Below, piece after piece: positions 23,344 through 35,865 of a stretch of DNA of 64,000 nt (positions are counted from its first letter, which is position 1; every line of letters begins with the position of its first letter). The stretch spans positions 149,470 to 213,469 of the forward strand of contig CAJNYU010001792.1 of NCBI GenBank assembly GCA_905331475.1. The letters run 5' to 3'. The translations under genes and the position numbers were made by a program. A model generated the notes under the pieces. That model worked only from the letters and a program-made list of their open reading frames with translations. It had not been told where the DNA came from and did no database searches. The DNA comes from Rotaria socialis (Eukaryota > Rotifera > Eurotatoria > Philodinida > Philodinidae).

Positions 23344-26300
23344 ATGTCCTCTTCAATGACAAATAATAGTGATATTAATACGAATGAAAATAAATCTTTG
23401 TCTGTTACGCAACAATATGGTTTTTCACTCGATAATTTATTTGATATAGCCCGGCATTTTCTTAAAGGCAAGTTTTTTTTCTTCAAGGCTACAGAAAGAC
23501 ATATTTTTTATTTATTCCACTTGTTCTATTTCGTATAGAAAAGCAAGGCAGTAAAGCTATACAATTGAAATATGATGAAAAACTACGGTTTGTCGCTTTA
23601 TCTAAACAAGCAACCATTGGTAAATGGGAAGCATCGCACACAGAAAATGTCGGTCTTCTTGATGTTGTTGGTAATGACCGAAAGTAAGTTGCAATTTCGT
23701 GAATTATTTCTATTGTTGATTTTGTTTTAGACAATCGTGGATTGCATTAGGAGATATGTCAAAGGAGCAAGCGAAAGAAGAGTTTATTAAATTACTATTA
23801 GAACGTTGTCCAATGTTTCAACATCATTTGGAAGCACATCATGTGGAAAATGAAGAAAAAGATAGATTAAAGTAATTGAATGAAAGGATTTCACTTTCTG
23901 TTTTTTCTTTTAGAGATCAAGTGTGTTAACTGAGAGAGAGAGAGAGTTTTATGCGTGTTTCTAAGATAAAACAATATCCGGAAACTATATTGACCACAAC
24001 CTTTTTTTGCTATCATAGGTCATCTGCTTGATAATATTTTATGAGATTACAAAGAGAAAATACATTTTTTACCCGAAGATTGGTTAGAACTTTTTTCGTT
24101 CAGTGTATTATGTCTCAATTGTTGACTGAATTTGTTTTACTTTTTCGAGCTCTGATCAAGAAAATCTTGTGGGTTGTAGTATGCAAATCGAAATCAATTT
24201 TTTTCTAGTTCGAAAAGGAATCTCTTTCGTATACTCAAAAAGTGAATACACTCTAGATTCGATCAGTGTGTCCGGCCGGCCGTTAACACGATAACCTTTG
24301 AAAGCCTCATCCAATTGTCATGAAATTTTGTACACATAATGATCTCATTAATATCTCAGTCGAGTTCGAAGATGAGAAGGATCCGTCAAGAAATGGCTGA
24401 GTTATCGAAAAAATTGTCATTACTGATCAGACCATCCCTGAGGGAGGGGGTACAGAGATTTTTCAAAAAAAAATTTTTTTTCTCAGAATTATTCAAAATA
24501 CATATAAATCGACTCAGTTTTTGCAGTAAAAATGACTTCGCCTGTAAATTTCATTCCTCTCTCTGACATGCAAAAAAAGTAAAATACGTTTAACTGAATC
24601 TTTCAAACATAGACAATATATCACTTCATATTCGGACGATACTGATATAATCCCATGTGTGTTAATTCAATGTCTTTAATTTATTTATTATCCTCATACC
24701 TGTCTATCTCAATGTCTATCATTACTTTAGTTTTTCTGCTTTTCTTCCTTCTTTTCTCATCAATAATGCCATAAATTTAGTCGAGTCATGGTTAACATCT
24801 CAGTATTCTTCTCAACAGACTTCCTGTTCTCTTCGTTTTCCTCCATCATCTGATGGCTGACGTACACCGTCATTGGGCGGTTATTGTTTCTACTGTTAAT
24901 CGTTATTCAATTGCTTTTTTCCTGCTAGTGAACACGAATGAAAGAAAAAAAAGAAGAAGAAAAAAAAGCAGAGAGAAAGGAAAAATATAGAACAATACAA
25001 ACCGAACTTAATAACGCAGTCCCACTCAGATTTGATCTACACATAACAGGCACAGGAAAGAGTAGAACGAAGATGTGTTGCGTTCTCTGTTTCTCTTTCT
25101 TTTCCATCTTGCATTTTCCTATCTATTCAGTTTTAGTTGCGTGTCGAGATGAAAACCCGTAGCCTATCTAATTATTTTCCTATTCGTCAAAAAATACAAG
25201 TACTAGATTGACTGCGATATTTTTCTTTTTATTGCTTTGCCTAGAAGTTTTATTTCTTTTTTATGATTAAGAATATGATTTTAAATAAGAATAATTTATT
25301 AATAATTTTACTAACAAGAAAAACTGTATTAATTTATGCATTTTTTTTCCAATAGAGTTGCCCAATTCACTCTAATAGTATTAGTAGCGAAAGAATTGAT
25401 TGTGCCATATGCTAACATGTCATTTTTCTTTTTTTTCTTCCTTCGATTCTTCCTTTTTTTCTTTTTTTTTCTGCGTGAGTCTAGGATAGAATCATTCTTT
25501 CTACTGGTATTAGCAGAGAAAAAAAAACTGTTGTTGCCTCTATGAATGTCTACCCATTATTTGCATTTAAATTTGGGTCTGTGTGTTTCATAGAAAGGAA
25601 GATGAAGCTCGCCGTACATTAGAGCAAGAAGCTCAACGAGTAAGACAACACGAACTCGAACAGGTGTCACGGTTAGAAGAACAAAAGAAGAAACGTGAAG
25701 AATTTCAACGGTAATTATAAATTAATTTTAACAAGAAACAAAAAGACGTCTGTTTTTTTTTTTAATTTAGAAAACAAATTCAAGAAGCTCTTAATCAACA
25801 AACATATCCACAGTTCAAAACCTACGCAGAGCAACAATTTAAAGATAATAGACAAGCAGTATGTAATTTAGAACGATATTTTCATTTGAACTATGAAATT
25901 GTTAATTTCAGCAAGACGAATTAATTCGTCAATTACAAGAACAACATTTTCAACAGTACATGCAACAAGTTTATCAACAACAGTTAAACCAACAACAACA
26001 ACGCCGAATAGTAAGATTCAAAAAACAAAATTTTAATTAAACAATTTATCTTATCTTTAGAAAACAAGCATGGAACAACAATCAACAAATTCACCGCCAT
26101 CAGCAACATTTTCACCAAACAATCAAATACCACCGCTTAACCCTGCGCCAACACAACTCCCACCCGTCGTTCATCCACCACCTCAATCATTGACTAATGG
26201 TAGTAAATCTTTAGAAGAAACTAGAACCGAATCAACTGTTCCTATTCAAAATCAATTCGAATCTCTTTCTCTTAATTCTTCATTACAATCATCTGCTCGC

Positions 26301-27168
26301 AGTGATCTATCTCCATCGAAGTTTCCATCCGTTCAAATAAATAATGAGCTCAGTGGTTCACAACAATCCGTTGATGATAATCCAATAGATAACGAGGCTG
26401 CCATGAATCCAATTGGTGATTTATCAAGTGACGATGGCACACGTGGTATGTATCAGCATGAATCTAACTGCTAATTTAACACTTGATCTTTTTTGTGTGA
26501 TTTTTATAAATAGAATATCCTAATTTAGCACCAGCTAGCATGTGGACACGTAAAGACATCAAAGAATTTAAAGATACTGTACGCAAAGAAAAAGATGCCG
26601 TTATTAAAATCGGTAGCGGCGAAACTGTTACAGTAAGATATTCATGTTTATATCGATCATTATTGTTTTCTATGCGAGAGAAAAATAATTTAGGTGCGCG
26701 TTCCAACACATGAAGATGGGCGTTGCATTTTTTGGGAATTTGCTACTGACTATTATGATGTTGGTTTCGGTCTGTATTTTGAATGGAGTCAAGTTCAATC
26801 GAATACTGTTACCGTTCATGTTAGTGATTCAAGTGAAGAAGACGACGAGGACGGTGAAGATGGTTCTAATCGTAAGTGTTGAAAAATCAAAACAAAATAT
26901 TATTTACATTCATAACAAAAAAAAACATATTTATATTTGAATTCTAGAAGAAAAGAAAGATATTGAAAAAGGTTCAAGAACTAGTAATAAACCACCAAAA
27001 CCATATCAAGATGAAATAGTTCCAATATTTCGACGTGATTCCCATGAAGAAATCTATGCTGGCAGTCATCCATATCCTGGCAATGGAGTTTATTTACTTA
27101 AATTTGATAATAGTTATTCATTATGGCGTTCAAAAACACTCTATTATCGTGTTTATTATTCGCGATAA
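23344..27168 (+). CDS. ACBD3: ACBD3/GCP60 Golgi adaptor
   Basis: Golgi-resident scaffold that binds giantin and PI4-kinase beta in animals. Ten exons: 23344-23467, 23539-23683, 23731-23871, 25594-25710, 25771-25858, 25912-26010, 26061-26445, 26514-26632, 26694-26871 and 26948-27168, giving 538 residues (human about 528). The acyl-CoA-binding domain (about 27-125) shows [28 protein letters not shown] and [17 protein letters not shown] charged coiled coil ([20 protein letters not shown]) and a Gln-rich stretch follow, then a disordered Pro/Ser region. The C-terminal GOLD domain has [19 protein letters not shown] and the strongly conserved ending [20 protein letters not shown] and [17 protein letters not shown]. 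Intron 1 has a GC donor (GCAAGT). Intron 3 is long (1.7 kb) and holds no recognisable gene. Confidence 0.96.
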
Positions 27169-27631
27169 AAAAATAAATAACAATATAATGCATGAACATT
27201 GTTTTTCGTTTCGTTTTCATTCATTCATTCATTTATTTGTATTCAATTTATGTTAATGTTCGTCTACAATTGTGATTTGATGCTTTACTTCTATGAATTT
27301 TTTTTTCTTTTTAAGCATACATTCATATAGTTTTGTTATTTTGAAGAGGAAATAAGCACAAACAGACTTTGTCGATGGATGATGATTGCGTCATTGAAGT
27401 TAATATCATGAAATTTCTTTCTTTCTCTTGTTTTTCTGACTCAATGAAAAAGACCATTTCTTTTCTTTACACAAGAATCTCTTTCAATTTTTTTTAGTAT
27501 TTTGCTTTTTGACAGTTTCTTGTTTGAATAGTGTTTTAACTAAGAAAAAAACACAACGACTTCAAGATGTTTTCGGGAATTTTTATTTGTTTTTATTCAT
27601 TCATTTGATTAGATACAAGTTATTTTCAGAT
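27169..27631. other. intergenic, no gene seen
   Basis: 463 bp between ACBD3 and the C3orf38 homologue in the same direction. AATAAA at about 27170-27176 is a likely ACBD3 polyadenylation signal. The rest is T-rich. Confidence 0.45.
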
Positions 27632-30499
27632 ATGAATAAATGCGAACAAATAGGAGCTCAAGAGCTTCTGTCGATGTTAAATGACGTAGAATTGATGTCA
27701 GTTAAAGATACTGTTACAAAATCAATGATGCCAGCCGATTCCGTGAGAACTAAAAAAAATAAGAAAGTTCATGAAAATATTTATATTTTTGGCTTTGTGT
27801 TTCCTTCTATTTAGCGTTCAGAAGCTATTGATGCTTGCCTAAAATGTTCACAGTCAGCGATGCAATTATTACGGCGAAAAAAAGTTCGACGAGATATTCT
27901 CATGCAATACTTAGCTAGAAAATCTATACCTGTTGTTGCAGGTACCGATAAGGTATGTTGTAAAAATAAAAATATTGAGAGTCTACGACTTTCACCTTGT
28001 AACAACTACGGCGAAGTCAAACGATCATTAAGTACATTTCCATAGAGATAGAATTCATTAGACTGCTTGTTTCTTTCATGCCAAGAACGCAAAAATGCTG
28101 AACAACAACAACAACAACATTAATATGAGTCTCCTAACTAGAAGGAATGTATAATATTTCTGTCATTGTTCTAAATAGTGCAGTATGCTTTTATTTTAAT
28201 TTTACCCAGACTAAATATATGATTTGTCAAAGATTATGGATTGATTCTCTTCAGCCACATTGGAATGACGTTAGGGCTTGAGATAATTAATGGGCATCGG
28301 TAGTTTAGAGAGCTCTGATTTAGATTAAAATAGTAAGTACAAATGGCTAACCTGCCAATTAAATCAATATTTAATCATAAATGAACAAAACTGGGAAAAA
28401 TAATAACAAGACAGATTGTTTCATTCATGATCGATTGACCTTGAAAAATAACAATAGTCGAGTAGAAATCTTTCATTTAGTATATTTTTCATTAGTATGA
28501 TGAAGATAAAACAAATGTATGTGTATTTCATATTTAATTCCCGAAGGACTGCTCTGACAAACTATTGTATTTGATTTTTATATCAAAGAAGAATCTATTT
28601 TAGGGCTTTAGTGCATCGATTTTTATTGATATATCATTTTTGAATAAGAACAAAAACGAACGAAACATTATCTTGAGAAAACTATGTATCATGACTTACA
28701 AAATATTCGTGATCATTATAAGCTCTCTGGCTTTTTTTCAAATATATTCATTATTTTCTTTTTGTGATACATGTCAAAAAAGCCTTGTCACGATTTAAAA
28801 ACTCAATCACTTGACACACTATGCTTTTGATGAAGTTTCTAATCAAAATGTACTTAGTTACCTCATGTTCACATTTGAACGGAACTATTGACTTCTTTTT
28901 CCTTAACAGCTCATGTAGACGGTAATGTTTATTTCTGAGATAGAAAAACACTTTCATATTATTTAATATGAAACTCAATGTTAATTATATACAAACCGTA
29001 TAAATCATTCCTGAGAGATAACTCTTCCGATGTCATCAACATCTCACTAGAATTTAATTCTATAGGAAAACATTGACTCCCTATACGACATAAGTCAGTT
29101 ATAAATAATTTAGTTTTTATTAGCTTTTATCAATACTTTCAGTAGTATGTGTATCGTACTCTACTGAGTTGGTGGGTATTTTTGATATGCATGTATAAAC
29201 AGTGTTAGATAGTAATTACTGAAGGTGTTACTTGGCTTAAGAAGAGTTAGTAACATCGCACATAAATTCAAATGTAAAATAAAATTTTTTCTATATATTC
29301 AATGCGAAAAATAAATCTTTGGGTAAATGTTAAAATCTTTCCATATGACCTTGTTGACTTGTAATGACACCGTTAGATTTTCATTTCATTGACAAAAAAA
29401 AGTGATGTGTGAAATATAATTCGAAAAATGATCGGTGCGACCTTGTAGAGCAACTTGTTGCGAATAAGAAATTACATTTTCGCTAAGTTTTCGCTTGTTG
29501 AAAACTAGTGTAACAGCTAGCTGTTGTTGATATTAGGAGTCGACATTCGAATTGATCGGCACTTTTAAAATAAAAATATTTTGAACATAGATAAATTTTC
29601 TGATCTATTCGAATTATTCAAAGTACTGGATATTCGAAAAAGAGAATTTCAAGCAAAATCGAACGATTGCAAAAATTCTGCTAGAGGCTATGCGTCATGA
29701 AGGTTTATAACTAGAAGAATTTATCGTATTACGATTAGCACATCAATATCTAGACAAGATTCGTTTAAGATGAAATCGATACTCATAAATAATTTGCTCG
29801 GAAAAAATGATGTCAGCAGTTTTTCAAGTCAAGATCAGTCGCTTTTGTTCGTCAGAATTTTTGATGTGTTTGTTTTAGGTTCGGCTAATCAAACAAATAA
29901 TTGATTTTTGGAATACTGGATCCCAAGCGGTAGCAACGAATTCATCGCAAGCCATATCATTACCAAGTATTGAACAATTATCACATCAATTTACCGAATG
30001 GTTTTATACATCATGGAATACTCTAACAACATTCACATCTGATCATTTCTTTCCTGATTGTCAACTCACCCTAATACATGAAAATCACCGTCGAGTATTG
30101 GGCTCATATTACGTTTGTGATCTTCTTCGTTCGTATGTAGCCAATCAAGATTTACGTTTTACTCCGAATATTCAATCAAATAAAGCGCAAGAATCGAAAC
30201 ATGGTCTTGTCCTTCTACAAATGCATGGTACAATTCATCAACGTGGTACATGCGTTGGAATATTTGATCAATCGTTTGGCTTGATACGTGATCCAACTCA
30301 TAGTAATAACTATTTAATAAAATTTTGTTTTCTTAACATGCAAACCCAACAATCCCAACAACAACAACAACAGTTAATTTCCACAAATCTTCCTACACCG
30401 ACTTATCTCGTTGATATAATGCAAAATTATGATCAAACAGTACAACAACAAATTGATTCTACTGATTATATTATTGATGATGGAGATGATAGTGATTGA
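27632..30499 (+). CDS. C3orf38: C3orf38 homologue
   Basis: Conserved animal protein with little-known function, reported as possibly pro-apoptotic. Three exons, 27632-27742, 27815-27952 and 29879-30499, all join in phase 0 to 289 residues. Shared family blocks: SVKDTVTKSMM at the N-terminus, CSQSAMQLLRRKKVRRDI followed by MQYLARKSI, FTEWFY, HGLVLLQMHGTIHQRGTC and GIFDQSFGLIRDP followed by YLIKFCFLNMQ. The C-terminus ends in a Gln run and an acidic tail (DDGDDSD). Intron 2 is 1.9 kb, long for this locus. The gene is convergent with the RNase T2 gene, with 141 bp between stops. The start is the only ATG that precedes the conserved block; the AG-rich sequence before it may hold an acceptor, so an upstream exon cannot be excluded. 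Confidence 0.9.
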
Positions 30500-30640
30500 A
30501 AATATGAAATGTTATTTTATTTTATTTTTTAAAACAGTTGTATTCTTTGTTTGTTTGACAAATAACTAAACTAGATGAAATATATTTCTAAAGAAGCTAC
30601 ACAAAAAAAAAAGCACGAACAATAAAAGATAAAGTTCTTT

Positions 30641-32253
30641 TTACCATGACCGAGGACAAGGTGTAAAGTTAAATTTAAGATCGTAGCATATTTTTATATC
30701 AATTAAGTCTTTACCTTTCATGTAAACAGTAATTTGATTTGCACGTAGTGATCGATTTTTTTCTAATAGCGCCTTTTTTACTTTAAAGTGATCAATATTT
30801 TTATCCCTTAGAATCTGTTTCATATTGGGTATTGTTAATCCCGTAAAAACTTTCTCGATTGTATTTAAATATTCGTCAGCACTACGAAAACTACATGTAC
30901 CTAATAAAAAAGTGTGAATACGCAATTTCTTTGTTTTTTTCTTTTCTATGAATTATTTACCGTGTTTTTCCCATTCGGCTTGAATGAGCGATTCGTCTGG
31001 CATCATACAAAAATGACGTTTAACCTAAAAGTGAAAAAAAGATAAAAATAGGATAAACAATACTTTCCCGATGTTCGGAGAAAGTCAGTACGGAAATAGA
31101 TTTTAAATGCTTTGCTCGGTTTTATTTAGTTTGCATGCTGACATTAAAACGCATTTTTTATCGAGCAGAGATTGGTGGTACCTCATGTACTGCGCTCAAG
31201 AGATTCTCTTCAAATTGATCACCACACATTTCTATCAGCTATTAGATTCTACTATTATGCATCGTTTAAAAATGAGCATCGGAATCCGAAAAATCAAGAG
31301 AAGACATTTGATTGTTGATAGAATTCGAATAGTATAGGCTCCTTTATAAATACAAGTTTAGACGGAAATAAATACTCAATCATAATATAAAATTCTGGTG
31401 ACATATTGTATCAATAAAATATTATCGTTTCGTAGTACTTTCAGTTTGATGTTGTTGTTCTTAGATGAAGTGGTTTCTGACGCAGGTTAGTAATAAGGCT
31501 CTAAATGTGTGCATTTTTTTTTATTAGTTTTGACATAGAATTATTGCACAATACTGTACTGAGTATTATTCTGTAAGCTTTTTTTGTTGAAATCGGGACT
31601 ATCGAGATATTATCAGTTTACTATTAAACACTAATACCTCGGTTTGAAGTAGAAGAAAATAAGGGAAATTTTCTTACCCAGAGCTCCGTACAATGTTTAA
31701 CGTTAATTATGGAAGAAATTCTTGAAGTTTTCATTTTGTTTAGTTAAACTTTCTATTGATAATAACTATCTAACAAAAATATTTACCGTCATTAGAGGTA
31801 ATTGTTCTACGTTGCGACAATTACGTGGATGTTGTTGAAGAGTTCTCGCGTTTCTTGATTGAGCCCAAAACCCATGTCTAAATATTTATTAAAATACGAT
31901 TAGAAAAACGAAATAAAATGTGCCGATTAGTTCGTACACAACTAAACCAAAATCATCATATTGACATTGAAACGTTTGATTACGATTGAATGATGGTAAT
32001 TGTTTACAGAATGTAGGTGACCATGACAAGACTAATTTATAATAATCTGTTTTTGCATTAGGTGTTGCCCATTCATGTTGACGTTTTTTATAGTCAAAAT
32101 CATAATTACTAAATTGATAGAAAAAGTATGTCTACATGTTAACAAACCACTGAATTATAAACAATACCTTTTCCATTTTTTCGGAAATCGACAAACGTTC
32201 TGGGCACCATTAGCAATACCAAATAAAATAAAAAGAAATACAATGAAGTTCAT
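30641..32253 (-). CDS. RNASET2: RNase T2 family ribonuclease, secreted/lysosomal
   Basis: Acid endoribonuclease expected to cut single-stranded RNA. The ATG at 32253 begins a signal peptide (MNFIVFLFILFGIANGAQ). Five exons: from 32253, about 32108-31935, about 31875-31792, about 31022-30956 and about 30918-30641, for roughly 220 residues. Active-site segment I is VVHGFWAQ, with the catalytic His, formed across the exon 2-3 junction. Segment II is EWEKHGTC, with Glu and the second His, formed across exons 4-5. Cysteines in LSWSPTFC, NCR, HFC and CYDLKFNFTPCP match family disulphide positions. The usual Leu-Trp-Pro after the first His-Gly is Phe-Trp-Ala here. Exon 4 and exon 5 are both required to make HGTC, which supports the model. 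Divergent from the next gene to the right. Confidence 0.9.
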
Positions 32254-32461
32254 CGTTATTTTTTGCGATGAAGTAATCTATAACGATTAAAAGAAAGCGA
32301 ATTATTGCATTCCATTTAGATTCCGAAGAAAATGTATGCCAAACAATCTTTCCATTGATACGAGTTGTTTACCTCATGCATCATTTATGATAGAAAGTAA
32401 CCGACGTCTGTTAATATCTTTCAAGGACATATACAGATGTCATCTTAGAAATGTACCTGCA

Positions 32462-32617
32462 GTGTCAAACTTGAAACTTGAATTCAGTTGAAAATAGAAA
32501 ATTTCAACTTTCAACTCATAGCGATATATGTGTGAGTCACGATTCTTCAGAATGCTGTTCGTTTAAAAGTTGAAAATGGAAATTTTCAATTGAATTCAAG
32601 CTTCAAGTTCGGCATAT
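32462..32617. repeat. short inverted-repeat element, copy 1
   Basis: The arms CTTGAATTCAGTTGAAAATAG (about 32478) and TTTTCAATTGAATTCAAG (about 32583) are inverted and face each other across a central GTCACGATTCTTCAGAATGC. The same core occurs reversed in a second copy at 61652-61797. MITE-like, no coding capacity. Confidence 0.7.
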
Positions 32618-33905
32618 ATGTCCTTTCGAAGATACAAATATTTTAAATTAGATAATTGTATCAAAATTCAAATATCGATGCTTCTATTGAACCGATAAAA
32701 AAGCAATAAGCTAACAATTGCTTTTTCGACCAATGTGGATTAGAATAACATATACATATGATGAAAGGCATTAAGTAAATAATAGGTTTTCAACATGCGT
32801 TGATAGTAGTAGTTTGCTATAATAGTGGCACATGTTTTTTGTAACTGTGACAGCTTATAGAAGAAATAATTTCCTTTTTTTTTCATGACAGTTTATGCCC
32901 AGGAGAGCCATCTGTACCTTAGAAGTAACAAAATACTACAACTTAGTGTTCTACCATCGTTTGGCCTCTAGACTTACTGACTAAACATAATAGTGGCGTC
33001 GATTCACCTTCTATTAAGTTAGTCGGGAATGGATTGTTCTCGATCCGAATTCTATCTAAATCGACATCACTGCTTCACATTAGACCATCATCTCGAAACT
33101 TTCAAATGTTCTATTAGTGTCACCCGAATGTACTCATAACCATAAAAATGAAATTGAACTATGTCTGACAGCTGCCTATGTTCCCATATATGTATAATTG
33201 TTTTTATAACAGATTTTAAGGAGCTCAATATTTATTGCTCTTATACGACTAGTGGCGAAAGAGAATAAATACAATCGGGAAATCAGAGAAAGAAGGATGA
33301 GTTAAAAGTCAATCACCGCCGGACAACTGATGAACAAAACATACGGAATGCTATTTACATTAATGCATAGAAGTGAGGAACGAAACGAATGAGAATCAGA
33401 CAGGAAAAAATGAATAAACAATAGACGAGCTATCATTAATCACAATTATACGCACTTCAGATAACAGCCCAACCAATCCTAGACTTTACAAGATCGATAT
33501 CTTGTTGGTCTAGCGCACCGAGTTTTCATTTGGTCTGTATCTCATGAAACCAAATAGAGTTTTTTAACTAACTGAAAATATGACTAGCTAGAACATTTAT
33601 GAAAAATAATTGACATTTTCTCTGTCATATTGACCTTTCATATGGTTAATTTGACTGTATCACAAAGAAAATATTGCATAAAAGAGAAGTGAACTGATGC
33701 ACTAATTGAAAGATGATATTATAAGCACCAAATGAACTTCTTAATCAAGTTAATTCATCTGATCTGTTGGTCTACAACATTATTGTGTTTGTTGAAACTA
33801 GCTCTTCATTAGAAAGTAAACGAACAACTATTTATATAGTTGACAACATGTTATTCCAATATGCAATGTAATTGTTCTGAGTATGGTTTTTGTTCTCTTA
33901 GCGCA

Positions 33906-33907
<2 letters not shown>

Positions 33908-33944
<37 letters not shown>
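33908..33944. repeat. TA dinucleotide microsatellite
   Basis: An uninterrupted TA run of about 18 units. Other simple repeats in the window include CT runs near 43848 and 45745, CA/TA near 46032-46066 and a GATC run near 47586-47606. Confidence 0.95.
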
Positions 33945-33946
<2 letters not shown>

Positions 33947-34480
33947 GTATATGTGTAAGTACTGATAACACTTTTTTCGCAATCAGCTGCTTGTTTTTTC
34001 TTCTTCTACGTTTGTCGGACATTCTAGCGTCATTGTTGGCTATGTTTAGTTAATCTATCATCCACCAGATACAATATTGTTAACTTCCAGAGGACAAAAA
34101 TAGCAATCATAAAAATATGTCAGAAAGAAGAGAGAGAGAGAGGACTGCGTCGGTGGGCTGCTTCTTTTTCTTCTTCTATTTCTAGCCCTATCAACAAGAA
34201 AAGAAACAGAATAGACTATATTTCTTTACTAGTGTTTCTCCAACAATCTATATCTGTGCGCCCTGTGAATCATAAATAAAGTTCTACATAGAAACTAAAT
34301 ACATATATATATACACTAAAACTGAAGAAACAAACCTTAACGAGTAATTAGTAATTGTTTTCTTATTGATACATTTATTAGAGAAAAAAAAGTATAAATA
34401 TTAAATACGCGAGTACGATATGATTATATTTAGAATTTAAAAATGCAAAAACAAACAGGATAGTTCTGTTTTTTTTTAGA

Positions 34481-35030
34481 ATGGTCGATCTTAAACGTGC
34501 AATTATTATTCTTATGGCAGTAGCCACCGTTGTAAATGTGGTTGGAGTTATTCATTGTCATATAAATCATCCGTACGTTACAACATGGTATGGATATCAA
34601 ATGGGTTATTCGGTTATTTTTCCTGTTTGTAAGTTAAAATGAATATTTTAATATTAGACTTTTGTTAACTCGGCTTCAATAAATTTAGTATTGGCTTTAA
34701 CTGGCTTTCTCTTTCTTGAACAATTGTTGATTACCGATGGAACTATCGCACCACTGAACCGACTTCGTATTCTTTATGCTTTTATTGCAGCTGCTGCTCT
34801 TCTCGTTTTCGGTATCAGTACAGCTATTGCAGCTAGTGGTAGATACAATTCCAGTATTCATGATCATCACTATCGTAGTAAGACATATGTTTAAATTACT
34901 ATAAAATAATTTTAACAAAACAATTTTCTATCGTTTAGACGCTGTTCTTGCTGCACTTATAGCTTTCATTGATGCTGCGGTTTATATTTCAGAGGCAATC
35001 GCTCGTAATCGCAAAAGTCGTATCATCTAA
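34481..35030 (+). CDS. small four-helix membrane protein, unrecognised
   Basis: Three exons, 34481-34628, 34689-34877 and 34939-35030, join in frame to 142 residues. Four hydrophobic segments are visible: AIIILMAVATVVNVVGVI, GYSVIFPVLLALTGFLFL, ILYAFIAAAALLVFGIST and AVLAALIAFIDAAVYISEAI, with a basic C-terminus (RNRKSRII). The layout, with short loops and polar residues in helices 3 and 4, resembles MARVEL-type or claudin-like tetraspan proteins, but no diagnostic motif was seen. The translation start is the first ATG, right after a T-rich acceptor-like sequence, so a leader exon is likely. Function is unknown. Confidence 0.8.
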
Positions 35031-35232
35031 TATGGTAAACAACAAACGAGAAGGAAGACAAACTATCTGTAGTGTGGACTCTTTTTGTGAATATAGATTC
35101 TATGTATTCTGTTTGTACTGTATTTACTAGCAACTGTTCCTCTCATTTTTCTCGTTTGGTTGTATTGCCTTTTCTCTTGTATCTTATGTTTGGCATTTCT
35201 ATTTGCATAAAATTTATTTGCTACGAAAGAAA

Positions 35233-35865
35233 ATGATAAGATTTTTCATATTATTAAGTCTGTTGATTACATTCGATCCATCGGCAAGTTGGTTCACAGG
35301 TGGAAGACGTCGGAGTAGTACATGCCGAGAATATTTTGGGCATGAATCAACAAATAAACTTCTTCTTGTCAGTCTCGATCCGGTTAAAAGTGATTTACGC
35401 GCTGATTTCCGATCGTATATACCATCGTCAGCACCGACACCATCCTATAAGAAAATCCGTTTTATAAATCATTGTTGCTTTATATTTCCACCGACAAAAA
35501 CTGTATGGAGAACTGATATGGAATTTTACGGTCGTCGAGATCGTTTAATGGAAATTGGTGAACATGGAAGTAAAATTAAACAGATAACAATACCACCGGA
35601 TTTAAATGAAAGAAATATTCTTCTTTATACAAAAGAAAATCGTCTTATTTGGTCGACATGTGCACAATTAGAACAAATAACAAAAATTTCATGTAGCTCA
35701 TTCTGGTTGAAAGGATGTATCGTACGAGAACATGGACCATATACATGGTATTGCAATACAACACAACATATTTCTTATACAGATGATATTCCAAGTATTA
35801 CTGCTTTACAAGGAGGTTCAGATTTTATGGAATCACATAGACCAAGTATGAGAACCAGTTGCTAA
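35233..35865 (+). CDS. secreted Cys-containing orphan protein
   Basis: Single-exon 210-residue protein. An N-terminal signal peptide (MIRFFILLSLLITF, cleavage near SAS-WF) is followed by a basic GGRRRSSTC. About nine cysteines are spread along the mature chain, including CCF, CSSFWLKGC and WYC. There are several aromatic blocks (VWRTDMEFYGRRDR, HGPYTWYC). No known domain was recognised. The next in-frame codon upstream that could initiate is a TTG, so the ATG at 35233 is preferred. Same strand and 200 bp downstream of the tetraspan gene, but with its own signal peptide, so a separate gene. Confidence 0.75.
   Translation: MIRFFILLSLLITFDPSASWFTGGRRRSSTCREYFGHESTNKLLLVSLDPVKSDLRADFRSYIPSSAPTPSYKKIRFINHCCFIFPPTKTVWRTDMEFYGRRDRLMEIGEHGSKIKQITIPPDLNERNILLYTKENRLIWSTCAQLEQITKISCSSFWLKGCIVREHGPYTWYCNTTQHISYTDDIPSITALQGGSDFMESHRPSMRTSC

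Larger units (their letters stand above)
32254..34480. other. intergenic with repeats
   Basis: 2.2 kb between divergent genes. It holds an inverted-repeat element copy (32462-32617) and a TA microsatellite (33908-33944). No gene was recognised. Confidence 0.45.

Noticed and set aside
24260-24480. CCGGCCGGCCG-containing segment in the ACBD3 intron as a mobile element
   Set aside because: No terminal repeats or target duplication could be found by eye.
24925-25162. Overlapping frames on both strands in the long ACBD3 intron
   Set aside because: Poly-purine low-complexity sequence, no domain.
33828-34022. Minus-strand 64-codon frame
   Set aside because: Built largely from the TA microsatellite (Tyr-Ile run).
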